Shown here: piece after piece, positions 22,301-34,004 of the stretch
Layout of the letters: each line of letters opens with the position of its first letter
How positions within the stretch are numbered: the first letter of the stretch is position 1
Assembly (NCBI RefSeq): GCF_932294415.1
Contig: NC_065539.1
Span: 51,479,501-51,543,500 of the forward strand
Source: Quercus robur
Taxonomy: Eukaryota > Streptophyta > Magnoliopsida > Fagales > Fagaceae
Direction of reading: 5' to 3'
DNA: 64,000 nt
Notes under the pieces: generated by a model
What the model saw: the letters and a program-made list of their open reading frames with translations, nothing else
Database searches by the model: none
What the model was told of the DNA's origin: nothing
Program-made: the position numbers and the translations under genes

Positions 22301-25300
22301 GAATCTTGCTCAGTGTCACGTGTATTTCAATTTTTTTTTTTTTTTAACTTCAAGACACCACAGCCTGAGAAAGACTTGAACTTATTTATGGCCATGAAAA
22401 GATTTTTTCGCTAGCATGCAGAGAACTTCAGTAGGAGGAAGAACACAATAAATAGAAAGCGATAGAAAACATAAACAAGCAAACATTCATTCTGTCATTT
22501 GATCAAGTGGAGGGTGAGGTTGTGGATTCGAAACCCACTGGGTGCATGTGACTTACCAATTAAAATATTGAACAAATAAACAAGCAAATATTCCAATAAT
22601 TTTAGAAACCTGAAGAACTTGTAACTGTAGGAGATAGTAGAATAATTTCCATATGATGATCAGTTTAAGAATGACTTCATCTGCTCAAACATATAATCTT
22701 CCAATGAAATTAAGATTTTCCCAAAACATGATGATTCACCAAATATGATCAAGTAAATGCACAAATCCAAAAGTAATTTCTAGGAAAAAAAGAAATCATC
22801 CACTGCACAAATGCAATGGCCACTTATAATCAGTAAGTAGCATCTATGATTTGTGATTTAGTGAAAGTAAACAAACTTAGACAAATGATAACCTGTGCCA
22901 ACCTCCCCAATGCAAAGGCTGACATTTCCCTAAGCTGAACATCAGAAGATTGAAGCATCTCAATCAAAGGTTTGACAGCACCCCTCTGTACAATGTGAAC
23001 CTGCAGAATTCACACTTCTTCAATATAAAAGAGGAAGGGGGGGGGGGGGGGGGGGGGGGGTATAACAAATTATAATAATTGAAACTTCATCTCAGAAGAT
23101 TTAAAGGAAAAGGTAAAATAATAAGCCAAATTAATCATCATGCAAAGCTGATTCACTGCTTATTAACTAAGAAGACAGGTGACAAACATTTGGAGTTATA
23201 AACAACCATCACGACCTGAAAAAGTCATTAGCAGATCATTTGTTCTAATTTCCACTGTCTTCTTGGCAACAAAACAAAGGAGAAGCTTTTTTTACTCTAG
23301 AAATGAATAATAAAGTAAAAAGGTAAATATATTGTCCACCTTGCAATCAGAATCAGTTGCAGCAAATTGTCCAAGTAACAAGGCTGCCTCCCTTTGACTC
23401 TCAGAACACAACGAACTGTCATACAATATAAAAACTTAGAAGTTGCAAAACAAAATGACTATCTTTTTACCTTATAATTTGTTTCTGTTGAAAAAGATAC
23501 CCATAAATAATGACAAGAATTCAAGATTGCGACACACCTAAGTAATCCAATAACAGGTTGCAGAGCTCCAGCCTGAAGAACTTCTTTCTTTATGTTTGGA
23601 GATGAGTGCACCAGATTTCCGATCACACCAACCTGCAACCCATGAAAAAGATCTCAATGCTGCAGAAAATGGGAAGTGCAAACACCAAATTCCACACAAC
23701 TGTAGTTTATAATATAAATTGCATCCTCAAAAGAACCTACCGCTTCATAATGTATAGCAGTATCTTCAGATCGAAGCATCAGAATGAGGGTAGGAAGTGC
23801 ATTGCATTCAACAATCTGCGAAGTCATGATGCTATATGGTTTAATGATGTTCAACTTCAGATATCCAATTTTTTAATGAAAGAAAGGCCTAACCTGATTC
23901 TTGTTTTCATCGTTTTTAAATGCCAGGGTTCGCAGTGCCCCAGCAGCAGCTCTTTGCACCTTTGTATCAGTGAATTCAAGCAATTCAACAAGAGGTGGAA
24001 TCCCACCTTCCATCCTGTATATACATATATCCACTCCATATGGTCATAAAAAATAATAACAATAGTAAGAATGATGATGCTGAATACAAAGATGTAGCAC
24101 AAAGAGAAGCAAACCTGACACGGGTTTTAATGCTGCTATTTTCATGAGCAAGGTTGGTGATAGCATCAGCAGCTCGACGAATAACACTATTCACAGCACG
24201 AGAACTAGAACCCTCCTTGTGCCTCTTTAACAGATCCACAAGATATGACAATGCACCAGTGTCAACTATAAGCTGTTGATGCTCAGGCTGGTAACAGATA
24301 ACACGAAAAATATAATTAGACTACAGGTTAAGTGCCGGTTTTTTAAGGCTGAAAACACATTAGAATTCAAAAAGTCACACAAGAGCTGACAATGTGACCA
24401 TCATTAAGAGAAGCTCATGATATACCAAAAAACAGAAACATGGCTGAGACAACACACAACAAGGCATCATCAACTTCAATCAATACAAATGGCAAAATGT
24501 AACCCACCCAAGGGAGAGCATCTACCCCACCAAAACAGCACAATAAGTTCAGTAACGTAGTTTCTCACTAAACAGCACACTTTTGACATTTTCTACAGTC
24601 ATTATTCATAAATGCTTCATGTGTTAATAAAGCTAAACTGAAATAAACCCAGTGTTAATACTGAAAACAGTTGCCATTGACAAATAACCAACAGTCTCCT
24701 ACAGTAGATAGAAAATGCTTAAATCACACTTAGTTAATTCAAAAAAAAAAACACCCAAAAAAAAAAAATCCAAGAATTTTATCAGGTCTGAAAACTACTT
24801 AGAGAGGCACCATAAAGAACAATTAAACACTTGAATCACAGCAACATTTTTACTGATAAGAATATATCAGACATTTTACTGATAAGAATATATCAGGTCC
24901 GAAAACGTACAGCATAAACCATGAGAGAGAGAGTGTTTTAAAGCACCTGGTCTTATAAACTTCAAGAAAACCACAAAAGGGATATATGGGCTTCCTTCCA
25001 TACAGATTTTACAAAGTGGCTATTTCAGTTTAGCTGTAACAAGGGTACAAAGTTTTGGCTAGACAACCTGCTACCTTCTCTTTTCAGTGACTTTGAACAC
25101 TTGCATATCAATTAATCAGATTTTTGTTTCTATTTTATTAAGGTTACTGCTAATGATTGGTGTTCTCTTTCTTTTCTCCACCATGACTTTGGGGCCTTGA
25201 AGGTTCCGTCTTGTTTGTTAATAGCAATTATAACAAAAAATAAAACATAGTGCAACTTTTCTTTCGTTTTTATTCTACTTTCTTTTTTTCCTTTTCAAAT

Positions 25301-27167
25301 AGGAGTGATCACAAACTAAAATATCTAATGAGATCTACATAAATTCCAAAAAAAAGGAGTACAAATCAACATTGAAAACCAACATATTTGGACACATCAT
25401 AGATTGATTATCATGTTTAAACGAATATTACACAAAGTATAGCTAAATCTTTGTTTACTAATAAATTAAGAAAATGCTTTGACATCTAATAAAGTTGAAT
25501 GGAAGTTTCAGAAGTGCAGTTGAACCTTTCCGTTTTGGGCCTCAGTAAAGTGGTACTCTTGCAGTGTTTGCTAATTCGCTCTCTTTTGCATGTCATTCTT
25601 TGGTTACAAATCTTTAGGCTATCTTGCGTTTTGTATTGATTATGAAGTATCTACTACAATAAAATCTTTTACTTGTCAAAAAAATACGAACAAAAGTTGG
25701 AGCAACCACCGAAAGTAATGTCTTAGGATCACCAGCAAAAATTTCTACCATGCAGTGCGCCAGTGACCTCCATTTGAAAAATGCAGCATTCAAGATTTAG
25801 AACATATTCTTTTATATAAAGAAATACCTTAATGAAACTAAATGCAAACACTTCCCAGGGAATTTCCAAACAACGCCCCTTTCTATATTTGAACTGTCGC
25901 AAATGCTTGCCACTTTTAAGACTCTTGCTCCATTAAATTTGTCTTCCATGTATCCTTTCATATCATTCTTACAAAATTCGAACATCAAAAATCCTACTTA
26001 TGGCTTAAAAAAGTAGCTAGCACGTGCAAGCTATGAAGTAAGAAGAGCCACACTAACGAACCGATTTAAGCAACAACAATAACAACCATGCCTTAGTCCC
26101 AAAATTTTCGGGTTGGCCATGGATCCTCAACAGACTAGTCAGGCTCAGTCACACGTATTCTTTTCCATCACACACCAACACATTATTTGTAGTGGAACCA
26201 TTCATAGTAGTCACTAAATTAATTTACCCTAGCTGTCAACCTACCCTAACTAACTGATTTATTGCTATAATAAATTTCCAACAATCATTCATTATATTCT
26301 TCATCTGTTAGTAACTATACAGTAATATTAGTTGCTTAAACACTAAAATTTTCAACCTTCACAACAAGCAATTAGCAACAACTTCAATTCACACCAAATC
26401 GTATAAATTGACACGAAATCAAGAGCGTATATACTTAAATTAAACGAAATTAAGTAACTGAAATTTTTCAATCTTCACAACAAGCAATTAGCAACAACTT
26501 CAATTCACACCAAACCGACATAATTGACCTAATTAAACAAAATTAAGTAAAATCAAAGAAAAAACCAAGTTACCTTCACAGCAAGAAGCCCTAGCGCAAA
26601 AGCACTTCCTTTCTCAACTTCATGCTCGTACGGCTTCGAACTCCGCTCACCTTCACTACAAGCCGGCGCTTGTAGATGCTTCACCAAAGCCGGTACTGCG
26701 CCGCCTTCAACAATCACGTTAACCACTTCCTCTGCACCACACACACACAAAATCCAAAAATCTCCATAAATTCCAAAAATTCAAAGCAAAAGAAACTGTT
26801 TCTACTCCTGAAGAAGATCAGAGAGAGTGAGATCGGGGGAAAAATTACCGTTTTTGGCGAGTTCGGCGAGGACGTGAGTGGCGCGTTTGGCGGCGGAGCG
26901 ATCGGGCTCTCTCCAAGAGAAAGAGGAGTTGAGGACAGTGACCTGAGCAGCGACCTCGCAGAGTAGAGCTTGCTTGGCGTCGCCGGAGGGAGGGCCGGAG
27001 ATCTCTCCTCCGACGCCTCCGCCGCCGCCGCCTCGCTCATCTTCTTCCTCTTCTTCGATGATTTCATCTTCTACTTCCAGTTTACGCTTTTGCCCCTTCC
27101 TCTCCGGGAAGTTGTGATCTTGATGATGATGATGTCTTAGATGATGAGGATGATTATCCTCCTCCAT
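16361..27167 (-). CDS. ARIA: ARM-repeat and BTB domain protein, ARIA-like
   Basis: Nineteen exons, CDS 2199 nt, 732 aa: 27167-26849, 26731-26574, 24287-24115, 24014-23894, 23815-23741, 23632-23538, 23415-23340, 23000-22893, 22182-22054, 21939-21871, 21659-21600, 21454-21331, 21209-21070, 19717-19654, 19504-19425, 18180-18116, 18031-17914, 17812-17688, 16460-16361. The N-terminus (residues 1-60) is His-rich, acidic and Gly-rich, with a basic PERKGQKRKL that may be a nuclear signal. Armadillo repeats span about 105-545 (e.g. NVIVEGGAVPALVKHLQAP, SVIRRAADAITNLAHENSSI). A BTB/POZ domain follows at about 555-655 (LSDVTFLVEG, FYAHRICLLASSDAFRAMF), then a C-terminal helical region ending IQRIIPEIRNYFAKAL. 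Order and sequence match Arabidopsis ARIA, which binds the bZIP ABF2 in ABA signalling; ABAP1 is the related alternative. All introns fit GT-AG except intron 12, which needs a GC donor. The frame is open 5' of 27167, but the chosen ATG fits the family start. Confidence 0.93.
17270..17530 (-). mobile_element. TRIM-like LTR remnant in intron 18 of the ARIA-like gene
   Basis: From 17296 the sequence reads TGTCACACCCCAACTC and continues through CACTTTGGATTGCC, CAGTTTTAAAAGG, CTCCATATAAGG and CAATGTGGGACTAG, phrases I recognise from a widespread short plant LTR repeat. Just outside it, on the minus strand, is TGGTGTATCAGAGCTT, close to the TGGTATCAGAGC primer-binding site that pairs with initiator tRNA-Met. 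This suggests the 5' LTR plus PBS of a minus-strand TRIM. A second LTR was not found. Confidence 0.55.
18590..18835 (+). repeat. Degenerate tandem repeat in intron 15
   Basis: About four imperfect copies of a ~60-bp unit built on GTGGTTTTGGGTTTCAGTTG and GAGATGGCAA. No reading frame runs through it. Preceded by a CT-rich segment (18470-18560). Confidence 0.6.
19088..19380 (+). mobile_element. LINE 3' fragment (zf-RVT region) in intron 15
   Basis: From about 19096 the + strand encodes PNKIPPRVAFFSWTTALGKN and continues [31 protein letters not shown] and YELWTMVW. The Cys-X2-Cys ... His-X4-Cys pattern is that of the reverse-transcriptase zinc-binding domain (zf-RVT) at the end of plant LINE ORF2. 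The fragment is open to a stop at about 19375 but is too short to work. It is antisense to the host gene. Confidence 0.75.
20194..20776. mobile_element. MITE of about 580 bp in intron 13 of the ARIA-like gene
   Basis: Left end TTAGGGCATGTTTGATAGTC, right end reverse complement TAAGGGCACATTTGGTATAC, giving imperfect terminal inverted repeats of about 20 bp. The core is AT-rich and repeats the phrase AATAGTTATTC. No ORF. Class II non-autonomous element; superfamily not determined. Confidence 0.65.
23037..23060 (+). repeat. 24-nt poly-G run in intron 7
   Basis: An uninterrupted G run directly follows GAAGAGGAA, 37 bp from the 5' edge of exon 8. Unusual in AT-rich plant DNA; length may be inaccurate in the assembly. 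Confidence 0.8.
24840..24900 (+). repeat. Small direct repeat in intron 2
   Basis: TTTTACTGATAAGAATATAT followed by CAG occurs twice within about 55 bp (about 24847 and 24876). Confidence 0.75.
26070..26262 (-). mobile_element. Au-type SINE remnant in intron 2
   Basis: Read on the minus strand, the 3' part GGATCCATGGCCAACCCGAA then GGGACTAAGGCATGGTTGTT is followed by a TTGTTGTT-rich end. This matches the remembered 3' end of plant Au SINEs (GGCCGACCCC...GGCTTGGTTGTTGTT). The 5' part includes GGTAGGTTGACAGCTAGGGT. No clean target-site duplication was found, so it is old. Confidence 0.6.
26345..26520. repeat. Direct duplication in intron 2
   Basis: The phrase CTTCACAACAAGCAATTAGC followed by AACAACTTCAATTCACACCA occurs at about 26357 and 26474, about 117 bp apart. 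It is a local duplication near the 5' side of the ARIA-like gene. Confidence 0.75.
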
Positions 27168-27199
27168 GCACTCTTTAACAAATAGGAGATGAAAAATTG

Positions 27200-27224
27200 C
27201 TCTCTCTCTCTCTCTCTCTCTCTC
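27200..27224. repeat. CT/GA microsatellite in the 5' UTR of the ARIA-like gene
   Basis: On the coding (minus) strand this is a GA run about 35 nt upstream of the start codon. GA/CT runs in 5' leaders are common in plant genes and are sometimes bound by BBR/BPC factors; a role here is conjecture. Confidence 0.7.
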
Positions 27225-27479
27225 ACAGAGGCACAGCACAGGTTTCGCTAAAGCATTAAAGCGAGAGCGAGAGGCTGATCCCAAATGGAAAGAAAAAAAA
27301 AAAAAAAAAAAAGAGATTTGAATAGGCACACGCAGTTTCTCAACTAAAAAAAAAAAAGAAAAAAAAAAACAGGAACACGCACACAGAGATTGGAGGGTAT
27401 TTTCGGAATTTACGGACTAAGAAGAAGTAAGAACGCCTAGCTCTTTTATTTTAATTATTTTCGAAAATCCTGAGAGTGT

Positions 27480-28111
27480 TTTGGACATGTTTCAAACTAT
27501 AATTTTCAATTTTTAAATAATATCATACTTATTTTCATATATTCTATCACCTATATATATTTTTACACATGTTTTCAAACAATAATTTTTAATTTTTAAG
27601 TATATATACCAAATATCCCTTCTAATTTAACAATTTATTGTTGATTTGTTTTTATATTTATATTGACCTTTTATGTTTAAAAATTTGTTAAAGTTCTTAT
27701 TTAAATCAGTATAGAAATTCTCTAACTTATTACCTGATAATTCATAAAACCATCAAATTTTTCTTAACTTAAATTAGTTTAGAAACTCTCTAACTTATTA
27801 CATGATAATTTATAAAACCATCAAATTTCTATAAACCATTTTGACTCAGTGAATGTTCATTTTTAAACTGTTAAAAAGAAAATTTTGAAATATAGAAAGA
27901 TAAACAAAAAACTAAGTCAAACATGAATAAGGTTCAAATTAGTTCAGAAACTCTCTAAATTTATACCTGGTAATTTATAAAACCATCAAATCTCTCTAAA
28001 CCTAAATCAATTTAATTCTCTAACTTATTACATGATAATTTATAAACCATTTTGACCCGATGAATGTTTATTTTCAAACTGCCAAAATAAAATTTTTTAA
28101 ATATAGAAAGA

Positions 28112-28146
<35 letters not shown>

Positions 28147-28960
28147 ACAATCAAACATGAATAAGGTTCAGATTAAAACTTTGATACATAAAGGTTCAAA
28201 TCAGTTTAGAAACTCTCTAACTTATTACCTAATAATTTATAAAACTATCAAATTTCTTTAAACCTAAATTAGTTTAACTCTCTAACTTATTAGATGATGA
28301 TTTATAAAACCATCAAATTTCTTTAAATCTAAATCAGTTTAACTCTCTATCTTATTAGATGATGATTTATAAAACCATCAAATTTCTCTAAACCATTTTG
28401 ACCCGATAAATGTTCATTTTCAAACTATCAAAATGAAAATTTTGAAATATAGAAAGATAAACAAAAAACTAAGAGAAGTGTTACGTCCACAACATTTTTA
28501 CAACAAATCATAGGTGGTTAGTTGTTATTGGTTCAAATTTAAATTTAGCACTGAGATTACTTTTTTAACCTAACAATAACAATCAGTAATAACCTGTCAC
28601 TTAAGATTTATTATAAAAATGTTGTGAACATATTATTTCTCAAAAACTAAATCAATCATGAATAAGGTTCAAATTAAAAACTTCGATACATAAAGGTTCA
28701 AATTAGTTTAGAAACTCTCTAACTTATTACTTGATGATTTATAAAACCATCAAATTTCTCTAAACCTAAATCAGTTTAACTCTCTAACTCATTAGATGAT
28801 GATTTATAAAACTATCAAATTTCTTTAAACCATTTTGACCCGATAAATGTTCATTTTCAAACTATCAAAATGAAAATTTTGAAATATAGAAAAACAAACA
28901 AAAAAAACTAAATCAAGCATGAATACAGTTCAAATAAAAAACTTTGATGCATAAAGAATC
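27480..28960. repeat. Degenerate AT-rich tandem repeat block
   Basis: At least five imperfect repeats of a module containing GAAACTCTCTAACTTATTA, GATAATTTATAAAACCATC, AAATTTCT(C/T)TAAACC, CATTTTGACCCGAT and TGTTCATTTTCAAACT. Modules are of uneven length because parts are dropped. A poly-A run of about 35 nt lies at 28111-28145 and a family D MITE sits inside at 28474-28642. No coding potential. Confidence 0.75.
28474..28642. repeat. MITE-like element, family D (copy 2)
   Basis: Left end GTCCACAACATTTTTACAAC, right end TTATTATAAAAATGTTGTGA; about 165 bp and related throughout to 3700-3862. It interrupts the tandem AT-rich block around it, so it inserted after that block formed or was copied with it. 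Confidence 0.65.
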
Positions 28961-29960
28961 AAAACGAAAATAATCCAAACTTGAAGAGAACTTTTAAGTG
29001 TTAAAATGAAAATGAGAACCAAAAAATAATATTTTAATTTTCCTTTCTTTTCTTTTCTTTTCTTCTCTTTTTCTTTTTCTTGTTCTTTTTCTTTTTCTTT
29101 TGCGGTGAAACGTGTCGGGTGTAAACCGGGCACACTATTTTTCCGGGTTTGAAGCACTTCGCAGTGCGCACCTATCCCTTATTTGATGAATGGGCTAACG
29201 TACGCTCCTGTTGGAAAGTGCGGAAGTGGAGTAGAATGAGCTAACGTGCGCATGCTTGGTGAGTGGGTGTGGGACCATGGGAGGGGTCTAGGCCCACGGT
29301 AATTTTTTTGGGTCCACTTCGTTGCACGTTTGCTTGGGTTTGGGTTAGAGTAAATATAGGCCTATATTTGTGGCCTACCATAATGTATTATCGTGCCGAC
29401 AAGTAGGAAATTAGATTGATTTGGATGGGTTCGGGTCGGGTTTATTTGAACAACCCATTTTTTGTCATATAATAATTGGTCCATGTCTTGGATACAATTT
29501 GTTGTGATTAGAGAAATATCAATTTTATCTGAGTTCATATTAAGATAATTTTTGTTATCAAAATTAGATTGTTTGTGTAAAATAATTTAATGGGTCATAT
29601 AGACATATTCTTTGGTAGAATGGACAATTCACTTGTTGAATTTTGCTCTTTGTTTGCTTTACAAACTCATTATCATGATCTCTCCACCTTTTGGAAGAAA
29701 TTCAAGTATATTCCACGCTTCAAATTCCAGGCACTATTAATGGTGTCCCTAAAGAGAGATCGTCTATTTGAGAGAGCACTCACAAAAACTATAAATATGT
29801 TATTTTTTTCTCTAGTCTAGCATAATTTGACTGTTATAGGAGTTTTTGAATATAAGTAGATTATACCTACTATCAGAATAATGGACCCTAAAAACACTCA
29901 ACCATTCAACTTAAATCACTCCACTAATATCATTTCAAAAAAAAAAAAAAATTCACTCCA

Positions 29961-29994
<34 letters not shown>

Positions 29995-30919
29995 GCTACT
30001 CTACTAATAATCTTGACAACTCATAAACACTAAATTATTCATCTTAAATAAGTTCACTAATAATCTTGACAACTCATCACGGATTAGTTTAAATTTGAAC
30101 TCATCAAAATTTAAGTCCATTTATCAGATAACCCATGTGAACGATATATGGCCATAGGTTATAGTTTGGGGCAAATCCGACCCATCACTAACAGTCTAAA
30201 GTTTTGTAGTTTTGAATCTTCACTAAAACAAACCTTTTAGCATGGATTTGATCTACTTTAAAATGAGATTTCCTCCTTTGCTCAATTGTTGTAAGTTGTA
30301 ACAATTATTATTTTTTTTTAAATGGTTGGTAATTTATTTAGAAATTTTGTTGACTTGGGAATATTTAGGTCATCAATTAGCACCAACCAACCCAACTAAC
30401 AGACTCATGCACGTGACGTGAGGACATGAGGACGTGATTTTACACGAATTGTGTTTATAAGGTCCTTCCAAAATCACATGCGTAAGGTAAGGTGCACACA
30501 TTATCTGATTGGAAAAGAGATCTGGGCCCGCACTGCTTTTTGATTTTTTGACAATATGAATAAAATATGCATTAGAATAGACTATAGGCTATACAGAATG
30601 CAGGTCCGCTACTATCAATGTCAGGTCCGCTACTATCAATGTCTTGTCTGATAAAGATGTTTTCGTTTTGCAAGCCAGCCATTAGGACTAGAGAATCCTA
30701 TGAAGCAAGATTTTAAAACTAGGGTATACATGCATGGGCCAGTCAAGAAGTTCGGCCCTATACATATTGAATAGTGTCACAGTAACATCACACTTGCATT
30801 TCGTTGGGCTTCTAAGTAGAATGTACTTCAGTTTAGGTCCATAATGGGATTTTTTTCTAAATAAATTATGAGTGATGGTCTATTATTTTCATATAAATGC
30901 ACCAGTTTTTCTTCATTAT
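28961..30919. other. Intergenic DNA
   Basis: No gene recognised. Contains a TTTTC/TTCTTT-rich stretch (29040-29100), an AT-dinucleotide run (29966-29991) and a 21-bp perfect tandem duplication of CAGGTCCGCTACTATCAATG (30601 and 30622). The plus-strand frame 29590-29820 (76 aa) has no family resemblance I can name. Confidence 0.5.
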
Positions 30920-31158
30920 TTAGGGTCTGTTTGGATAGAACTTATTTTGCTGAAACTGAAAACTGAAAACACTGTAGCAAAATAATTTTTAAATGTGTGA
31001 ATAATATTGTGGGACCCAATTTTAATGAAAAAGTTACTCAAAAGTGAGATTTGTGGGTCCCGTACACTGTTCACGGGACCCACAGAACTAATAAAAAGAC
31101 TGAAAAGTCAACAATTACCGGCTACTGTTCACATGAACAGTAGCCGTTGTTCCCTAAA
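30920..31158 (+). repeat. Dispersed repeat, family C (fullest copy)
   Basis: Begins TTAGGGTCTGTTTGGATAG and ends with a hairpin CTACTGTTCACATGAACAGT and GTTGTTCCCTAAATG, so both ends share a short TTAGGG/CCCTAA inversion. Related to 2712-2890 and 6425-6545. A poly-A run of about 30 nt follows (31177-31206). The frames called across it on both strands are repeat artefacts. Confidence 0.7.
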
Positions 31159-31177
31159 TGAGTGCGCAGCAGCAGAG

Positions 31178-31208
<31 letters not shown>

Positions 31209-31461
31209 AGAGTGAAGAAACGTAAACGGAAACGCAAAAAGCTGGATCCAAACCCAGCCTTACTGTCAAAGTTGAAACGGAAGTTGTGTTCACAAATGTT
31301 CTCGCTATCACTTCTTTTATCTTTGTATTACGGAAGGTCCAAGAAGAGTGAATGTGACAACTCAATGTGCAATTTCCTGGAAGGATCTTCAAGAAATGCT
31401 TTTGTTTTTTTATCTCATCAGTTTTTGTGTGCTCAGTGAGCTCACAATAATGTTTATTAAT

Positions 31462-31829
31462 TGAACAAAGTTTCTCTCCAAACTAAGAATCTCTTTAAAC
31501 TTCTCATATATTTCTTTTTTTTTTTTGTGAATTTTGAAAATCCAACCGTTAAATTTCATGTTCCTTATGCTCTTAACATACATATCAAATTTCGTTCAAA
31601 TCGAATATTATTTACTATTTGATCAATTAACTTATTTTTTATATACAATTTTAAATTACAAAAACTTGAAATTATAACATTTATTTAATAACATAACAAT
31701 TAATCTTTGATTTTCTTGAAATTTTGTAAGCATTAAGGATGTAATAAGAACATGCAATCTAATAATTAGATTTTCAAAATTTCCACTCAATATAAATATA
31801 TATGATGAGTTTGGAGAGAAACTTTGTTA
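31462..31829 (+). mobile_element. MITE, family G (copy 2, complete)
   Basis: Terminal inverted repeats AACAAAGTTTCTCTCCAAAC (from about 31462) and TTTGGAGAGAAACTTTGTT (ending about 31829), element length about 370 bp, AT-rich, no ORF. The element at 63190-63582 has the same ends and the same core in reverse orientation; a diverged copy is at 12345-12600. Confidence 0.8.
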
Positions 31830-32944
31830 AAAGGCTACCTCTTTTTTTGTTTTGCTGAATCTTAAAAGGCTACCATTGATTGTTTCTTAACCTTAAAAAC
31901 TGATTTCCTAAATAATTTTTTTATAGATTGCTCTATAGTGATCACACTTCGATGGATACATTTTTTGTTTTGGTGCAACTGTTCACCGAGATGCTTTGAA
32001 CGAGTGAATTAGTATGTGACTTACGAACATTCTGCCTTTTGCAATGAGTGTCGTACCAAATTGAACATAAATGAAAAGTGTTTTGTGCTTGAAGATTGTT
32101 TTCAGTTTTATGGTCTAATAATATTAATATCCGGGGTTGACAAATGTCATAAGTGCATAACCAATATGGCAAATTGTCTCATGACATACTGTAGCTTTTC
32201 TCTAGTACATGAATAAATCTCGGAGATGTTTAACAAGTCCAACACTTAAAGCATATGCTTATGTTGAACTTGTAAGCAAGCATCACAATCCTCCCACACG
32301 TCTCTCCGATCTCCTCATGTTTTAAGCCTATTTAGACCTCCTCCAGTCAGCTGTTTTATGTTGAAAGGTTTTTCATTTTTCACTTCCTTCTCTTCTTTCT
32401 GATCTCTTTTCCCTTTGGCCAAACATCTAGTTAAATCAATGTCATCTGCTCTATGGCAATTGCCAATCAAGGTACGGCAGCGTTTTAAACTAGCCTTGAT
32501 TCACTGATTATATTTGTGATTATCATGAGCAATTTCACCCATGAATTCATTCTGCATTTAAAATAAATAAAGAACATAGCTAGCCTTCCTTTCTTAGACT
32601 AAATGTGCATGTCTAATTTTTGACAAATTCAACTGGAATGGCCACGTCGCAAGATTTGAAAATCTCTCACACACACAGACACCCCTAATGAGCTCTTTTT
32701 TTCCCTTTACTAGGTTTCTTAGTTGTTGTTTGTTCAATCGCTACGATTCTTAGCTGCTCTTAATGTTGCCCTTGTCAGCACCTACAACTTTTCAGTATCT
32801 AGATTCTAGCATCCATTGATTTAGTCTAAAAACATATAATCTTTTGTCTTAAGAAGTAAATCGTCTCCACAAACAATTAACAATTAACGCTAGCTGATGA
32901 CATAGTTGAGTATATGGTAGACCAACCATATGAACACACTTGCC
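31830..32944. other. Intergenic DNA, nothing recognised
   Basis: Short frames on both strands (31942-32216) have no domain. No transposon end or RNA gene recognised. Confidence 0.45.
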
Positions 32945-33695
32945 TGCAGGGATGGACCAGGACTTGGAGTTAGGGGGACGGTTTTATTGTTAGCTGCAGC
33001 ATGCGATGGTTTCAGCTTTTGGCTCTACTGCTTAGTCGACAAAGGTTTTCTTTTATTATTATTATTATTTTTATTTTTTTTATTGTGTGTAGAGCGTGTC
33101 TTTTGTTGATAAGGATAAAATTATTTTGTTTAAAGTTTTTTAAAGGACTAAGTTGTTTATTTTTTGTAAAATTGGTTGATTAGTCTCAATTTCTTTTTTT
33201 AGCTTTGCTATCGCCTATTGGTAATTTTTGTTATTGGGCTAATTTTTTGGGCTTGTATATATATATATATATATATATTAGATTTTAGATCTATAAAAAA
33301 AAAAAAAAAATTTATGGCCTTTAAAAGGAGGAAAATATTAGATCTACAAACTTTTTTACAAATTGTTGTTGTTATTAGTGGTTATTAGTAAATAAAAAAG
33401 TAATGTAAGTGGTGGACCCAGATGCAAACTAGTAAGAATTTGTTATCTCAATAGTTTGTAAAAATATTGTAAAAAAGTTTGTAGTTGTAACATTTCTCTT
33501 ATAATGATCAATAAGGGGAACAAAATGTAATTTTATTGAACGAAGTTGCTAAAATTAGTTTCTCCAAAAAAAAAAAAAGTTGCTAAAATTAGTACCAAAA
33601 TATATAATTATATATATATATATATATATTTTAAATTAGGGGGAGCCATTGCCCCCCCCCCCCTAGTCCATGAATGGCTCCGTCCGTGCTTGCCT
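32945..33695. mobile_element. Candidate class II element with imperfect terminal repeats
   Basis: The left end CAGGGATGGACCAGGACTTG then GGAGTTAGGGGGA resembles, in reverse complement, the right end (CACGGACGGAGCCATTCATG then GACTAGGGGG). Between them are TA microsatellites (33257-33280, 33610-33630), a C-run at 33650-33662 and a diverged family D-like inverted repeat at 33330-33503. No ORF with a domain. Confidence 0.4.
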
Positions 33696-34004
33696 GGCAC
33701 TAGTATAAATCTAGCCTAAAAGCTCCAATGCTCAACTCAGAAAATTTTGCAATAAGGAAAATTAAGTGTGGAAAAGATCTCGTAACTGTTCTTAGATGAA
33801 ATTACCTCTTAAATAGGCTTGTTTATGGGGTGTTTCCCTTATTTTTAACCATTATCTATTGTAGTTTAATAGGCTTTAAATAAGGGGCATAACTAGCCCG
33901 TTGTGTGTGTGACTGTGGACATGTAACTATAGATTTTTCATTTTTCATGGGTAACAAGTGTCTTATTGGATTTGGTGGTTAGGTCTTAGTGCTTGATCAT
34001 AAGA

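Noticed and set aside
22495-22570. Box-B-like GGATTCGAAACCC in intron 8 as a tRNA or SINE
   Set aside because: No box A at proper spacing, no cloverleaf and no target duplication could be shown.
27168-27329. N-terminal extension of the ARIA-like protein
   Set aside because: The frame is open upstream but consists of leader sequence with a GA microsatellite and poly-Phe; the family begins shortly before FPERKGQKRKL.
29590-29820. 76-codon plus-strand frame
   Set aside because: No family resemblance, no promoter or splice context; expected by chance in AT-rich DNA.
31007-31439. Overlapping Lys-rich and Phe-rich frames
   Set aside because: They are translations of a poly-A/T run after a family C repeat.
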